NCBI GenBank assembly: GCA_022226935.1
Contig: CP092081.1
Coordinates: 337,149 to 395,595 of the forward strand
DNA length: 58,447 nucleotides
Direction of reading: 5' to 3'
From: Nitrospira sp.
GTDB taxonomy: Bacteria; Nitrospirota; Nitrospiria; Nitrospirales; Nitrospiraceae
The translations under genes were made by a program, and so were the position numbers. The notes below the pieces were generated by a model. The model searched no databases. It was not told where the DNA came from and was given only the letters and a program-made list of their open reading frames with translations. This document shows positions 24,704 to 33,353 of the stretch, in pieces; position 1 is the stretch's first letter, and every line of letters starts with the position of its first letter.

Positions 24704-25349
24704 TCGCGGATGGACCGGCTTCGCGCAATGGCTTTCGAGGGGGTGCCTCTCCATCAGCCTCTGTCTGCTGCCAAGCGTGCCTGTTTTGGGGGAGGATTCT
24801 TCTGGCGGGCCGCCGGTCGCACAGGCCGTCGAATTCTCAGCGTCGCTCGTGAAGCGGGTGGAGGGCCGTCGGTTCGAAGCCCAGGTGTTTGCCAAGAGTG
24901 ATCGCATTCGGTTGGAGTACAAATATGCGGTCAAGACTGAACTAGGCTATTCCAGCATAGAAATTCTTCGATTGGATAAACGCGAATCGTGGTTTTTGCT
25001 GGCTCAGCGCCGGCAAATTCTCTCGGTTCCTCTCAAACCCGAAGAAATCCTGCCGATTCAGCCCACCCTGCCTGGAGAACAAACCCGGACTTTGATTGGC
25101 GATGCCACCACCATCGGGCGAGCGTCCAAGCTGTACGAAGTTCGGGTGGACTATAATGGTCGAAACGAGCGATTTTACGAATGGGTGGATGTAGAGACGG
25201 GCGTCGTCTTGAAATTGGTGAGCCAGGACCGGGACTGGGCCATCGAATATCTCCGGTTTCGGCTCTCTCCTCAACCGGACTATTATTTCGAAGAGCCCAC
25301 GGGATATCAACGCTGGGTCCCCAAATCGAGGGCGCAAGAACGAGGATGA
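24561..25349 (+). CDS. Periplasmic LolA-fold protein, start unclear
   Basis: The reliable part begins near 24745 with a hydrophobic signal-like stretch ending VPVLGED and continues for about 200 residues. It has the outer-membrane-lipoprotein-sorting (LolA-like) pattern: VKRVEGRRFEAQVFAKSDRI, SWFLLAQRRQILSVPL, then YEVRVDYNGRNERFYEWVDV with GVVLKLVSQD. Such proteins bind lipid or act as envelope chaperones. The only ATG in this frame, 24561, lies well inside the preceding gene; TTG 24648 is another option. An ATG at 24710 in a different frame would reach the signal peptide if the GGGGG run at 24739-24743 had one G fewer, so a frameshift (real or sequencing) is possible. Confidence 0.65.
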   Translation: MERRPKKWRSRLQKGRVRRTASWTIRDLVLSHSGIPWRFSRWWSISTNRGWTGFAQWLSRGCLSISLCLLPSVPVLGEDSSGGPPVAQAVEFSASLVKRVEGRRFEAQVFAKSDRIRLEYKYAVKTELGYSSIEILRLDKRESWFLLAQRRQILSVPLKPEEILPIQPTLPGEQTRTLIGDATTIGRASKLYEVRVDYNGRNERFYEWVDVETGVVLKLVSQDRDWAIEYLRFRLSPQPDYYFEEPTGYQRWVPKSRAQERG

Positions 25350-25379
25350 GTGTCCGTCGCACGATCAAGAAGGGGATGC

Positions 25380-26777
25380 ATGGTATCGCAGACTAAGAGG
25401 CGCTGGATTCGGACCGTCAACGTGTGCGTGGCCGCAGCCATCGTGTGCGGACCGTTTGTCGGCCTCTGGCCGGATCCCGCCCATGCTGGTTCATTGAAGG
25501 ATGCACAAGCCGCCTTCGACAAGAAGCAATACCAGGAAGCCCTGGACCTCATCGAGCAAGTCACGAAAGAAAAAGGCTCTCAGTCGGAAACTCGGCGGCT
25601 GAAAGTTCGGTCGCTGATTTTTCTCGGGAAGCCGAAAGACGCATTGGTCGAATACGAACGACATGAGCGGGAATTGAAACAAGAGGATCGGCCGCTCTTA
25701 AGAGACGTATCGCTCGGGTTCATTTATGCGCTCGTGAAGGACATGCGCGAACAAATGCGCGGCGCAGCGTATACGGCATTGAAGGATGTCGATTCACCGG
25801 AAACGATCCCTGCGTTGGAGGATGGATTGAGTGATGGATCCGGTCTGGTGCGTGCGCTGGCCGCCGAGGCTCTGGGAAAGCTCGACGCAGGACGGCGGTC
25901 GCCGCGATTACGCAATGCGTTGGAGGATCAGGCGGGGCTGGTGAAGGCCACGGTTCTCAAGGTATTGGGGAAAAGCGGGGACCGTTCCGTGGTTCCGCTC
26001 CTTGAAAAGGCCTTGAAAGACGAACAGCCGGCTGTGCGTCTCGCGGCCGCCGGAGCCCTGTATCATACCGGCCGGACTGCGATGTGGGAGACGATACAAA
26101 AGGCAGCGGCGGCACCGAATCCCGAAGAGCGCGCCACGGCGTTGAGGATGGTGGGGGATTTAAAAGATGCACGGGGGCTTTCGATTCTCCTAGAGGCGAT
26201 GACCAATACCCAGCCTTCCGTGAGAGGAGCGGCGGCCTCGGCCTTGGGAGACTTGGGCAAGGTGCAAGGCATTCCCGCATTGGAAAAGGCGCTCGACGAC
26301 AAGATTCCCGCAGTAAAAACCTCGGCAGCGATCAGTTTAGGGGAATTGGGAGTCAAAGAGTCACTGGTGGCACTGAGAAAGTCCCTCGCTGATCCAAACC
26401 CGGTCGTCAAAGCAGCCGTCGTCTCGGCATTGTTGCGAGCCGAGGAACCCTTCGAGTCCGTTGCCGGCGCATTGTATGAGTTGGCGCAAAACAACGATCC
26501 GGGAACGCGTTCCGCAGCGGGGAAAGCGGCGGGGCGAGCGCAGGGAGCCAGTGCGCCAGCTGCGGTCGAGTTTCTTGCCGGACTGCTGAAAGATTCTATT
26601 CCTCGGCCGCGTATCGCCGCGGCCCGCGCCCTGGGGCAAATCGGCGGGGCGGAAGTCTTGCCGATTTTGAAGGCCGCATTGCATGACGAAGATGATGCCG
26701 TCCGAGCGACGGTCGGCGGATCGATTGCGCGGATCATTGGCCACGCGAAAGCCTCGTCTAATCCTGCGAAATCATGA
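25380..26777 (+). CDS. Secreted TPR/HEAT-repeat protein
   Basis: Protein of 465 residues with a signal peptide (about 10-37, ending AHA), a short TPR-like N-terminal part (AQAAFDKKQYQEALDLIEQ) and then about nine HEAT/PBS-lyase-type repeats from residue 140 to 460 (recurring patterns such as AVRLAAAGALYHTGR and PAVKTSAAISLGELG). It is a large solenoid scaffold for protein binding in the periplasm. The ATG at 25380 has AAGGGG in front; a GTG abuts the previous stop at 25350. It lies in the same operon as the copper proteins and probably organises or stabilises their complex; this role is inferred from context only. Confidence 0.82.
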   Translation: MVSQTKRRWIRTVNVCVAAAIVCGPFVGLWPDPAHAGSLKDAQAAFDKKQYQEALDLIEQVTKEKGSQSETRRLKVRSLIFLGKPKDALVEYERHERELKQEDRPLLRDVSLGFIYALVKDMREQMRGAAYTALKDVDSPETIPALEDGLSDGSGLVRALAAEALGKLDAGRRSPRLRNALEDQAGLVKATVLKVLGKSGDRSVVPLLEKALKDEQPAVRLAAAGALYHTGRTAMWETIQKAAAAPNPEERATALRMVGDLKDARGLSILLEAMTNTQPSVRGAAASALGDLGKVQGIPALEKALDDKIPAVKTSAAISLGELGVKESLVALRKSLADPNPVVKAAVVSALLRAEEPFESVAGALYELAQNNDPGTRSAAGKAAGRAQGASAPAAVEFLAGLLKDSIPRPRIAAARALGQIGGAEVLPILKAALHDEDDAVRATVGGSIARIIGHAKASSNPAKS

Positions 26778-26802
26778 GGGGTCAGACCGGAGGGATTTCA
26801 AG

Positions 26803-26832
26803 TTGACAGTGCGAGTGGGATTCCAGTATAGA
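26803..26832 (+). promoter_or_regulatory. Sigma-70 promoter of the third copper-protein gene
   Basis: TTGACA (26803-26808) and TATAGA (26827-26832) with an 18-bp spacer. Transcription would start near 26839, leaving a leader of about 140 nt before the ATG at 26980. Confidence 0.72.
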
Positions 26833-26979
26833 GAAATATTCAGAGGCCTAAACGCAGTCCATCTACGGTTGCGTCATGAGCGGAGAACGATCCAACAAGG
26901 GGCATTGGTCACCAGCCCTTGTGATTGAGTGGTGACGAAGTAGTTGGCCGGTTAATGTTCATTACAAGGAGGCAGTGAC

Positions 26980-27777
26980 ATGAAGAAGGGTGCGATGAAA
27001 GTAGTATTCGGCGTTGCGGCCGCAGCGTTTTTGGCTGCGCCCCTCACCTCGTTTGCCGGAGGTACGATCGCCGGAAAGGTGACCTATCCCGGGAAGGCAG
27101 AGCAGAAAGAGTTCTCCTTCGCGAAGTTCCCGAACCCGAAGTTTTGCCCCAAGAACCCGAACAAGGGCCTCATGGATGGCGATAAGCGCTTCCTCAAGAC
27201 CATTGAAGTCGCTAAGGACGGTGGTTTGAAGGGTGCGGTTGTGGCCGTGGTCGATATCGAAGATCAGGCTTTCCAAGATGGTTTCAAGGGTACGGATGTC
27301 GTGGCGGAATTCTGCGAGTTTCTGCCGTTTAGCGGCGTCGTGGTGAACAATAAGAACTTCCGCGCGGAGAACAAGGATGCTGATCCTGATGATCCCAAGT
27401 CTGTCCTGGGTGTCTTGCACAACCCGCACAGCTTCACGGTGAAGGGCTCCACCTCGGCCACTGGTTTCAACATCGGTTTGGCCAAGAAGGGTGACAAGTT
27501 GGAGAAGCCGGTGACTTTCCGTGGCGGCGCCGAAAAAGCTGGGTACTATCGCTTGCAGTGCGACCAGCACGAGTTCATGCAGTCCTTCTTCTTGCCGGTG
27601 TGGAATCCGTACCACGCGGTGGTGAAGGATGACGGCTCGTTCGAGATCCCGGGCGTGCCTGCCGGCAAGCACAAGGTGGTTGTCTGGCATCCGTTCGTCG
27701 GCAAGGGCAAGCTGAATGAATTCGAGATCGAAGTGGCCGAGGGCGGCACAGCGAACTTGAAGGCTGAAATCAAGTAG
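26980..27777 (+). CDS. Periplasmic amicyanin-like copper protein, diverged copy
   Basis: Protein of 265 residues with a clean signal peptide ending SFA (about 26). A first beta domain (TIAGKVTYPG) and a cupredoxin-like core follow. Candidate ligands are the His in LHNPHSF and the loop CDQHEFM, again CxxHxxM as in amicyanin. The C-terminal regulatory-like beta domain (DGSFEIPGVPAGKHKVVVWHP) matches the end of the two tandem paralogues, but the N-terminal half is diverged and has extra cysteines (FCP, FCEF). It has its own strong promoter, a perfect AAGGAGG and a strong terminator, and very uniform codon use, so it is probably abundant, as expected of an electron carrier. Confidence 0.82.
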   Translation: MKKGAMKVVFGVAAAAFLAAPLTSFAGGTIAGKVTYPGKAEQKEFSFAKFPNPKFCPKNPNKGLMDGDKRFLKTIEVAKDGGLKGAVVAVVDIEDQAFQDGFKGTDVVAEFCEFLPFSGVVVNNKNFRAENKDADPDDPKSVLGVLHNPHSFTVKGSTSATGFNIGLAKKGDKLEKPVTFRGGAEKAGYYRLQCDQHEFMQSFFLPVWNPYHAVVKDDGSFEIPGVPAGKHKVVVWHPFVGKGKLNEFEIEVAEGGTANLKAEIK

Positions 27778-27811
27778 TTGTTTTCTATCTTAGCGGGATA
27801 ACCTGCTGAAG

Positions 27812-27848
27812 AAAGGGCAGTGGTTCGAATAGAACCACTGCCCTTTTT
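27812..27848 (+). terminator. Rho-independent terminator
   Basis: A 15-bp perfect stem (AAAGGGCAGTGGTTC and its complement) with a 5-nt loop runs into a T-tract, 35 nt after the stop codon of the third copper-protein gene. Confidence 0.95.
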
Positions 27849-28055
27849 GTTTGTCGTGAGTCGTGCGACTCCGCAGTAAAGCAGAGATGGTCAGCGCGAT
27901 TTCGGTGATCCTTCTTCTCTCAGTTTCTTGCGACGTAACCAGCATGATCATTGGATTTTCAGACTCGTTCTTGCCCGCTCCTCGCCTTGCGTTTCCCTTT
28001 CTGAACTCGGTAAGATGACCAACTTCAATTGCCACCATCACGAAGTGGGGGATCT

Positions 28056-29051
28056 GTGCCTCGCGAATTGTCTCTCGCCGAAGTCTTCCAGTTGGGCTAT
28101 TACTGGGAGACAAAAATCCTGTTGACTGCCGTGAAGTTAGAGGTGTTTTCCCTGCTCGACGGTCAGGGTCGTTCCGCTGCAGACGTGGCTCGAAAACTCG
28201 GCGCTGATGCTCGCGCGCTGGAGTTGCTCCTCAACGCGTTGGTGGCTATCCGATTGTTGACGAAAACCGGAGCAGTGTATGCCAATACCTCGGTGGCCAC
28301 GACCCATCTCGTGAAGCACGGACCGCAATATGTCGGCCATTTGCTCCTCCTCCACGATGCGGAATGGGGGAATTGGGGCAAGTTGGAAGAGGCTATCAAA
28401 ACCGGTCGATCTCCGGTCACTCAGCATGTGTTTGAGACGGATCCGGCGCTTGGGGCCAATGTGCTGTCTGTCTTGCATCGGATCGGCCAGCAAAGTGGGC
28501 CGGATCTGGCGAAGCGACTCGCGCTGGGGCAGGCGAAGACCATGCTGGATCTCGGTGGCGGTGCGGGCACCAATGCGATCGCCTTTTGTCAGGTGTATCC
28601 GGGCCTCTCAGCGACGGTATTCGATCTCGCCACCACTCTCCCCCTGACCGAGCGGACGATCAAAGACGCAGGACTTGATCGGCGAATTGCCTTGAAGGCC
28701 GGTGACTTCAATCGCGATGCCCTCGGCGGCCCGTATGATGTCGTGCTGATGTCGGACATTCTCCATTACCAAGACCTTGCGACCAATGCCGCGTTGGTGA
28801 AGAAGATTCACAGCCATCTCACTCCCGGCGGACGCCTGATCATCAAGGATCGGTTCCTCGATGCGTCGGGCACGAGTCCGGCCTGGACGGCTGCCTTTGC
28901 CGTTCATATTCTCGTCAATACGGAACAAGGCGCCTGTTATCGCACTGCAGAGGCCATGCAATGGATGCATGACGGCGGCTATGTATCGGTTGAGGAGATT
29001 GAGCGGACGGCGGTGGTGCAAGGTGTCAAGCCGAGTGCCGGCCAGAGTTGA
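28056..29051 (+). CDS. SAM-dependent O-methyltransferase, family 2
   Basis: Protein of 331 residues. An N-terminal dimerisation/winged-helix domain (about 1-95: LAEVFQLGYYWETKILLTAV, then GRSAADVARKLGAD) precedes the SAM-binding Rossmann domain, with motif I LDLGGGAGTNAIAF near residue 168 and LSDILHYQDL near 235. This is the family of plant-type O-methyltransferases, hydroxyneurosporene methyltransferase and bacteriochlorophyllide C-20/related methyltransferases. The GTG at 28056 with GGGGGAT upstream is favoured over the longer frame from 28029. Substrate unknown; a quinone, tetrapyrrole or carotenoid would fit the family. It abuts the DUF420 gene (2-bp gap) and so belongs to the respiratory run downstream. 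Confidence 0.82.
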   Translation: MPRELSLAEVFQLGYYWETKILLTAVKLEVFSLLDGQGRSAADVARKLGADARALELLLNALVAIRLLTKTGAVYANTSVATTHLVKHGPQYVGHLLLLHDAEWGNWGKLEEAIKTGRSPVTQHVFETDPALGANVLSVLHRIGQQSGPDLAKRLALGQAKTMLDLGGGAGTNAIAFCQVYPGLSATVFDLATTLPLTERTIKDAGLDRRIALKAGDFNRDALGGPYDVVLMSDILHYQDLATNAALVKKIHSHLTPGGRLIIKDRFLDASGTSPAWTAAFAVHILVNTEQGACYRTAEAMQWMHDGGYVSVEEIERTAVVQGVKPSAGQS

Positions 29052-29053
29052 CG

Positions 29054-29770
29054 ATGTTTGAATTCCTTCGACAGCCGGGGTTCTTCGGAACTCACGCCAC
29101 AATGGGGGCCGATCTCAGCCAGTTGATGGCGACGCTGTTTACCGGCCTCTTCATCGTCGGGTGGCTTCAGGCGAAGCAGCATCGCGGACATCCTCATCAT
29201 TGGTTGATGCTGGGCGGCATGGTTACGATGGTCGGATTTTTTACCGCCTATTATCTGTTTCGGCAATTAGGAGTGTTGGCGTTTGAGGGGAAGGAAGGCT
29301 TCGGCGGGTCACAAGTCTTGTACGACTATGTCTTTATCCCGGTGCTCACCATCCATATCATTCTGGTCATTATCGGGCTGGTCATGGCCGTGTACATGAT
29401 TGTGTTGGGATTTCGATCTCAACAGTTTATCGGCGGAAGCCGCGTACTGAGCCCATCGCTGCTGCAAACCTCCTGGAAGAAAGTCGGACTGATCTTCGCG
29501 GCTCTCCTGACGGTGGTGATCGTCCTCTTCGGGACGCGGGTGATGTCGGCCGGATTTTCCATGCGCAAGCTGGAGGTCTATCTCGGATTTCTCAGTCTGG
29601 TGGCCATTGTGTTTGCGGTGGAAATGGGCATTCAGCGGATCTGGCCTGATGGCGGTCAGCGTCACCGGGCGCTGGGCCGATTTACGATGATTGTCTACTG
29701 CATCCTGTTCCTGACGGGAACGTTTACGTACGCCATGTTGTATATTTTGTACCCGGGCAAAATCGGTTAG
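29054..29770 (+). CDS. DUF420-type membrane protein
   Basis: Protein of 238 residues with six or seven membrane helices (about 20-40, 53-72, 97-117, 140-165, 180-200, 210-232). Several histidines lie near helix ends (QAKQHRGHPHHW, then HIILVIIG). The pattern fits DUF420, a family often found beside cytochrome oxidase genes and suspected to help oxidase assembly. It starts 2 bp after the methyltransferase stop. Its position ahead of the bd-like oxidases supports an assembly or quinone-related role, which is inferred. Confidence 0.75.
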   Translation: MFEFLRQPGFFGTHATMGADLSQLMATLFTGLFIVGWLQAKQHRGHPHHWLMLGGMVTMVGFFTAYYLFRQLGVLAFEGKEGFGGSQVLYDYVFIPVLTIHIILVIIGLVMAVYMIVLGFRSQQFIGGSRVLSPSLLQTSWKKVGLIFAALLTVVIVLFGTRVMSAGFSMRKLEVYLGFLSLVAIVFAVEMGIQRIWPDGGQRHRALGRFTMIVYCILFLTGTFTYAMLYILYPGKIG

Positions 29771-29802
29771 CGACCGGAAACGGCTGAAGGGCTGAGCGTC
29801 TT

Positions 29803-30297
29803 ATGCTTGTGTGCGGATGCGGCGGGTGGATGCATACTGAGGGTATTGAGGAACGGCTGTCGCATGCCGGCGAAACGACATGGTTTGTCCGCACGGAATG
29901 TCGTCCCTGCCGATGGCTGGTCGGAATCGATCTGCCCGCGGGGCAAGTGGATGGACTCGTCGATCGCATGATGTGGTCGGATGACGCGAAGCATCGCCTG
30001 GATCGTATTCCGCCCTATGCCGCGCCGGCGCTCCGTGAATTGGTGGAAGGGTTTGCCAGATCCAGGCGGCACCGAGTCATCACATACGACTTGATCGATC
30101 AGGCTCTGACCGGCGATGTCGTGGCCTGGGATGCGGATGCCGAACAGCGTCTTGCCAATGTTCCGGCGCCCGTGCGTGCCATGGCGCGGATTGAACTCGA
30201 GCGGACGGCTGTGGACCGTGGTGAGCGTTCGGTGACCGTCGCATTGATGGAAGAGGTCAAGGCGCGATATTTCGGCATGGCGGCACAGCGAGCGTAG
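29803..30297 (+). CDS. Tandem PCP_red domain protein with Cys-rich head
   Basis: Protein of 164 residues. The head (about 1-45) has two cysteine pairs (CGCG and CRPC), possibly a zinc ribbon. Two copies of the short PCP_red helix-loop-helix module follow: W(S/D)..A..RL..(I/V)P......(L/R)......A...(G/R)....(I/T)......L (about 60-105 and 110-158), for example WDADAEQRLANVPAPVRAMA. PCP_red was first described at the C-terminus of light-independent protochlorophyllide reductase subunit B and also occurs in non-phototrophs, where its role is unknown. It sits 32 bp after the DUF420 gene in the respiratory run. Confidence 0.75.
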   Translation: MLVCGCGGWMHTEGIEERLSHAGETTWFVRTECRPCRWLVGIDLPAGQVDGLVDRMMWSDDAKHRLDRIPPYAAPALRELVEGFARSRRHRVITYDLIDQALTGDVVAWDADAEQRLANVPAPVRAMARIELERTAVDRGERSVTVALMEEVKARYFGMAAQRA

Positions 30298-30333
30298 CGA
30301 AACGCGTTGAGGCGGTGTGCAGGAGGTCACCGG

Positions 30334-31464
30334 GTGTCCCTCCCGTGCCTGGCTCTCTTGATTCGGGTGGATGACACAATGTTGCATCGGTTGGCCCTAC
30401 GAGTGCTTCCGAGTTTGACGCTGGCCGTTACAGAAGATTCGGTTCGCAAACGTAAGCGTCTCGTCATGTTTGTCCCCGGATTAGTGGCGTTTGCAGTCTA
30501 TCGGGCGGCCAAGCATGGCTTTTCTCTAGCTGATCCACTCACATTGCTAGCGCTCTGCGGGCTGGTGTCGATGGCCACAGCGCTCTGCGCCTATCGAGTC
30601 GGGCGGGGGGTGCCATTTCTGCAACTTGTCGCAGCGGATCGATGGCAGCGTATCGGTTGGATTCTTGCCTGGATCGGGTTTGTTTATGGAATCCAGTTGT
30701 CACTGCTGGTCTTGGCCCTGTTGTGGCTCGTGGGGTACGACTATGCTAAGCACCCAGATGGGCCGGCCATGATGGCGCTTATTATTCCCAGCACAGCCGT
30801 CGCGCGCGACGCATTTGAAATTGGCCATGTCCGGTGGCTTGAGGCGAGTGGGCGACCCTTCATCACATTTCCCGATGGCGCGGCGTTACGGAATTTGCTG
30901 CAACGATTCGATCAAGCGCTCTTGACGTGGGTCACGGCAGGCATACTCGGTGGCGTGACCCTTTCTGCGCTGACGGCGACTGCCGTAAGCGGCGACTTTG
31001 CGGTGTTGGCGCAAGGAGGCATCGTCACTCTGGCGGCGGGGACGGTTGGTCTCTTGGCGTATTTTGCCGGTCAAGGAGACCGCGCCACCTTCACGTCCAG
31101 ACTTTCCGCAACCAGCTGGGGGGAATTGATGAAATTTTGGTGGTGGCCTGGGTTGGCCTTCGCTGCGACTTATTATCTGGTGTTGATTGGAGGGTGCCTC
31201 TACGTCCTGAAGCAGCCGATGAATTCGATGGCCTTGTTTGCCGGGGTTGCCGGCCTCGTCGGCGGTGTCATGCCGTTGTATTGCTACTACTTGGGATACC
31301 GGCGAGAAATCGAAAGTCGTCAGCCCGGTGGCGTGCCGAGCGCCTTGCTGCGTTGTCCCTTCGTGATGGGCATTCTGGGCAAGTCTCGCGAAGCCATCGT
31401 CGGCTCAGCCTTGGGTGAATCTGCGGCTGTCTTCGAGAAGAGCAGCCAGAGAGTGTCGTCATGA
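30334..31464 (+). CDS. Polytopic membrane protein of unknown function
   Basis: Protein of about 376 residues with roughly eight membrane helices, mostly short and Gly/Ala/Leu-rich. No family is recognised. The GTG at 30334 has a perfect AGGAGGT six bases upstream, so it was preferred to the TTG at 30307 or the ATG at 30379. A soluble stretch (about 150-185, with PSTAVARDAFEIGHVRWLEA) interrupts the helices. Its stop overlaps the start of bd-like oxidase copy 1 (ATGA), so the two are translated together; it may be an oxidase accessory or assembly subunit. Confidence 0.72.
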   Translation: MSLPCLALLIRVDDTMLHRLALRVLPSLTLAVTEDSVRKRKRLVMFVPGLVAFAVYRAAKHGFSLADPLTLLALCGLVSMATALCAYRVGRGVPFLQLVAADRWQRIGWILAWIGFVYGIQLSLLVLALLWLVGYDYAKHPDGPAMMALIIPSTAVARDAFEIGHVRWLEASGRPFITFPDGAALRNLLQRFDQALLTWVTAGILGGVTLSALTATAVSGDFAVLAQGGIVTLAAGTVGLLAYFAGQGDRATFTSRLSATSWGELMKFWWWPGLAFAATYYLVLIGGCLYVLKQPMNSMALFAGVAGLVGGVMPLYCYYLGYRREIESRQPGGVPSALLRCPFVMGILGKSREAIVGSALGESAAVFEKSSQRVSS

Positions 31465-33329
31465 CTACACGTCGTTCGCTTTCGTTCGTGATCCTTCTCT
31501 TGCTTGGCGGGCTGCTGTCAGTGGCCAGTCTCATCGTGCTGAGTCCTGCGTCTCTCATGGCCGCGGACCCATCGAACGATGTGTATTTCCAGACGCCCGG
31601 CATTCCCAGCGGCCCTTCTGCGCCGACGGCCAATGATAACCACTATCCGCAGGTCGGCTCACTGGATAGCCGGTTATTGATGTGGTTTATCATTCAGCAG
31701 CACACCTACTTCGGCGGTTTCGTGTTGGCTCTGCCGGTGTTTTGCGTCCTCTTGGAGTTTTTGGGGTTAGTCGCCAGAAATCCGGCAATGGCCTTACGGT
31801 ATGACGGTCTGGCTCAGGATCTGTTGAAGGTGGCCCTGCTGGCACTCTCCGTCACCGCTGCGGTCGGTAGCCTGATGCTGACGATGTTTATTACGCTCTA
31901 CCCCAGCTTCATGCAGTACATGGGCGGCACCTTCAAAGGCATGATGCCGCTGTATGCCCTGGTTTTTGTCGGCACCACCTTCCTGACCATCGCGTACTAC
32001 TACAGCTGGGAACGAATGGCCGCGCCCGGAGCGAAATGGGTTCATCTTTCGATCGGTCTGCTCGCGGTCGTGTGCGGGACGTCATTGCTCTTGCTGGCCA
32101 ATTCCTGGTCTGCGTTCATGATGGCGCCCTCCGGTGTCGACGGGCAGGGACGATATCTCGGCAATCCCTGGCACTTACTTCGCTCCGCGCTCTGGAATCC
32201 GCTGAACCTTCATCGATTCCTGGCTGACATCATGTCGGGAGGCGCGGTCGTGCTGGCGTATGCCTGTTACCGGTTTTTCTCCGGCAAGAGCCAGGAGGAG
32301 CGAGCATATTACGATTGGGTCGGCTACGTGTTTCTATTTGTCACGGTCTGCGCGTTACTGCCGATGCCCTTCGCCGGCTATTGGTTGATGCGGTCCGTCT
32401 ATGCATACAGTCAGAGCATGGGCGTCACCATGATGGGCGGGTTGTTGACCTGGCTCTTTGTGGTGCAGGCGCTGTTGATCGGCGCCCTGTTTCTTGGCGT
32501 GAATTATTATCTGTGGCAGAGCATGGGACGCATCCGGGGCGGGGAACGGTATCAGCCCTACTATCAATATCTCTTGCTGGCGTTGACGGGGTGCTTGTTT
32601 ATCTGGCTGACTCCGCACACGCTGTTGATGACCGGCACGGAAGTCAAAGCCATGGGCGGCGCGCAGCACCCGGTGATTGGAAATTACGGAGTGATGTCTT
32701 CGAAAAACGGCGCGGTCAACGTGATGATCTGTATCACGGCGTTGAGTTACATCTATTATCGTCGCGCGAATCGAACGATGACGATTTCGTGGGCCAGGGC
32801 GGGGAATGTCAGTCTGGGGGCGCTGTTCGGCTTGGGGGTGGCGCACATCATCGGATTGTCGATTTATGGGTTTTATCTTCCGGCCAGTCTTCGGGTGGGA
32901 TTGTCTGGTCCTCAAGCTGTCACAACGCTGCTGGTGGTCACGCTAGGCTTATTGCTCAACCGGCGCATGTTGCAAGGAGCGACCATCCACGGTCCAGTGC
33001 AGTGGGGGCAGATCTCAGTGCGTGGCATGGTAGGTCTATTCGGCTTGGCGGCGGCATTCACCTGGGTGATGGGACTCATGGGGTACATTCGTTCATCCGG
33101 CAGATTGGCCTGGCATGTCAATGAACTGATGCCGGACACGTCTCCCTGGGCCTTTACGCCCTCGTTGGGTTTTGCGGCGAAGATGGTGACGATCAATATG
33201 GTGCTGTTTTGGGGCGCGGTCTTCTTTTTGTTTTGGGTGTGTCAGCGAGGGCAGCAGCCGGTGATGCATGAGGATGTGAGCGCGGAGAAAGAGGCGGGGT
33301 TTTTGCCGTCTCCTTCGCATGAAGGTTAG
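31461..33329 (+). CDS. Cytochrome bd-like oxidase subunit, copy 1
   Basis: Protein of 622 residues with an N-terminal signal-like helix, a short periplasmic segment (DVYFQTPGIPSGPSAP) and about 14 membrane helices. It is distantly related to CydA and matches the large bd-like oxidases known from Nitrospira genomes. Candidate haem ligands: the His in IIQQHTYFGGF (first conserved helix, like His19 of CydA), the His in NPLNLHRF, and the His in LTPHTLLM and GGAQHPVIGN. It would oxidise quinol or a c-type donor and reduce oxygen. No ordinary CydB follows. It is GC-rich like its neighbours, unlike copy 2. Confidence 0.8.
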   Translation: MTTRRSLSFVILLLLGGLLSVASLIVLSPASLMAADPSNDVYFQTPGIPSGPSAPTANDNHYPQVGSLDSRLLMWFIIQQHTYFGGFVLALPVFCVLLEFLGLVARNPAMALRYDGLAQDLLKVALLALSVTAAVGSLMLTMFITLYPSFMQYMGGTFKGMMPLYALVFVGTTFLTIAYYYSWERMAAPGAKWVHLSIGLLAVVCGTSLLLLANSWSAFMMAPSGVDGQGRYLGNPWHLLRSALWNPLNLHRFLADIMSGGAVVLAYACYRFFSGKSQEERAYYDWVGYVFLFVTVCALLPMPFAGYWLMRSVYAYSQSMGVTMMGGLLTWLFVVQALLIGALFLGVNYYLWQSMGRIRGGERYQPYYQYLLLALTGCLFIWLTPHTLLMTGTEVKAMGGAQHPVIGNYGVMSSKNGAVNVMICITALSYIYYRRANRTMTISWARAGNVSLGALFGLGVAHIIGLSIYGFYLPASLRVGLSGPQAVTTLLVVTLGLLLNRRMLQGATIHGPVQWGQISVRGMVGLFGLAAAFTWVMGLMGYIRSSGRLAWHVNELMPDTSPWAFTPSLGFAAKMVTINMVLFWGAVFFLFWVCQRGQQPVMHEDVSAEKEAGFLPSPSHEG

Positions 33330-33353
33330 ACAAGGTTCATGAGGAGTGTCGTG

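Noticed and set aside
27821..27830. GGTTCGAAT resembling a tRNA T-loop
   Set aside because: It is the loop side of a perfect terminator stem; no acceptor or anticodon arms surround it.
27790..28113. 107-codon minus-strand frame after the third copper-protein gene
   Set aside because: It starts inside the next gene and ends in the terminator hairpin; the product has no signal or domain.
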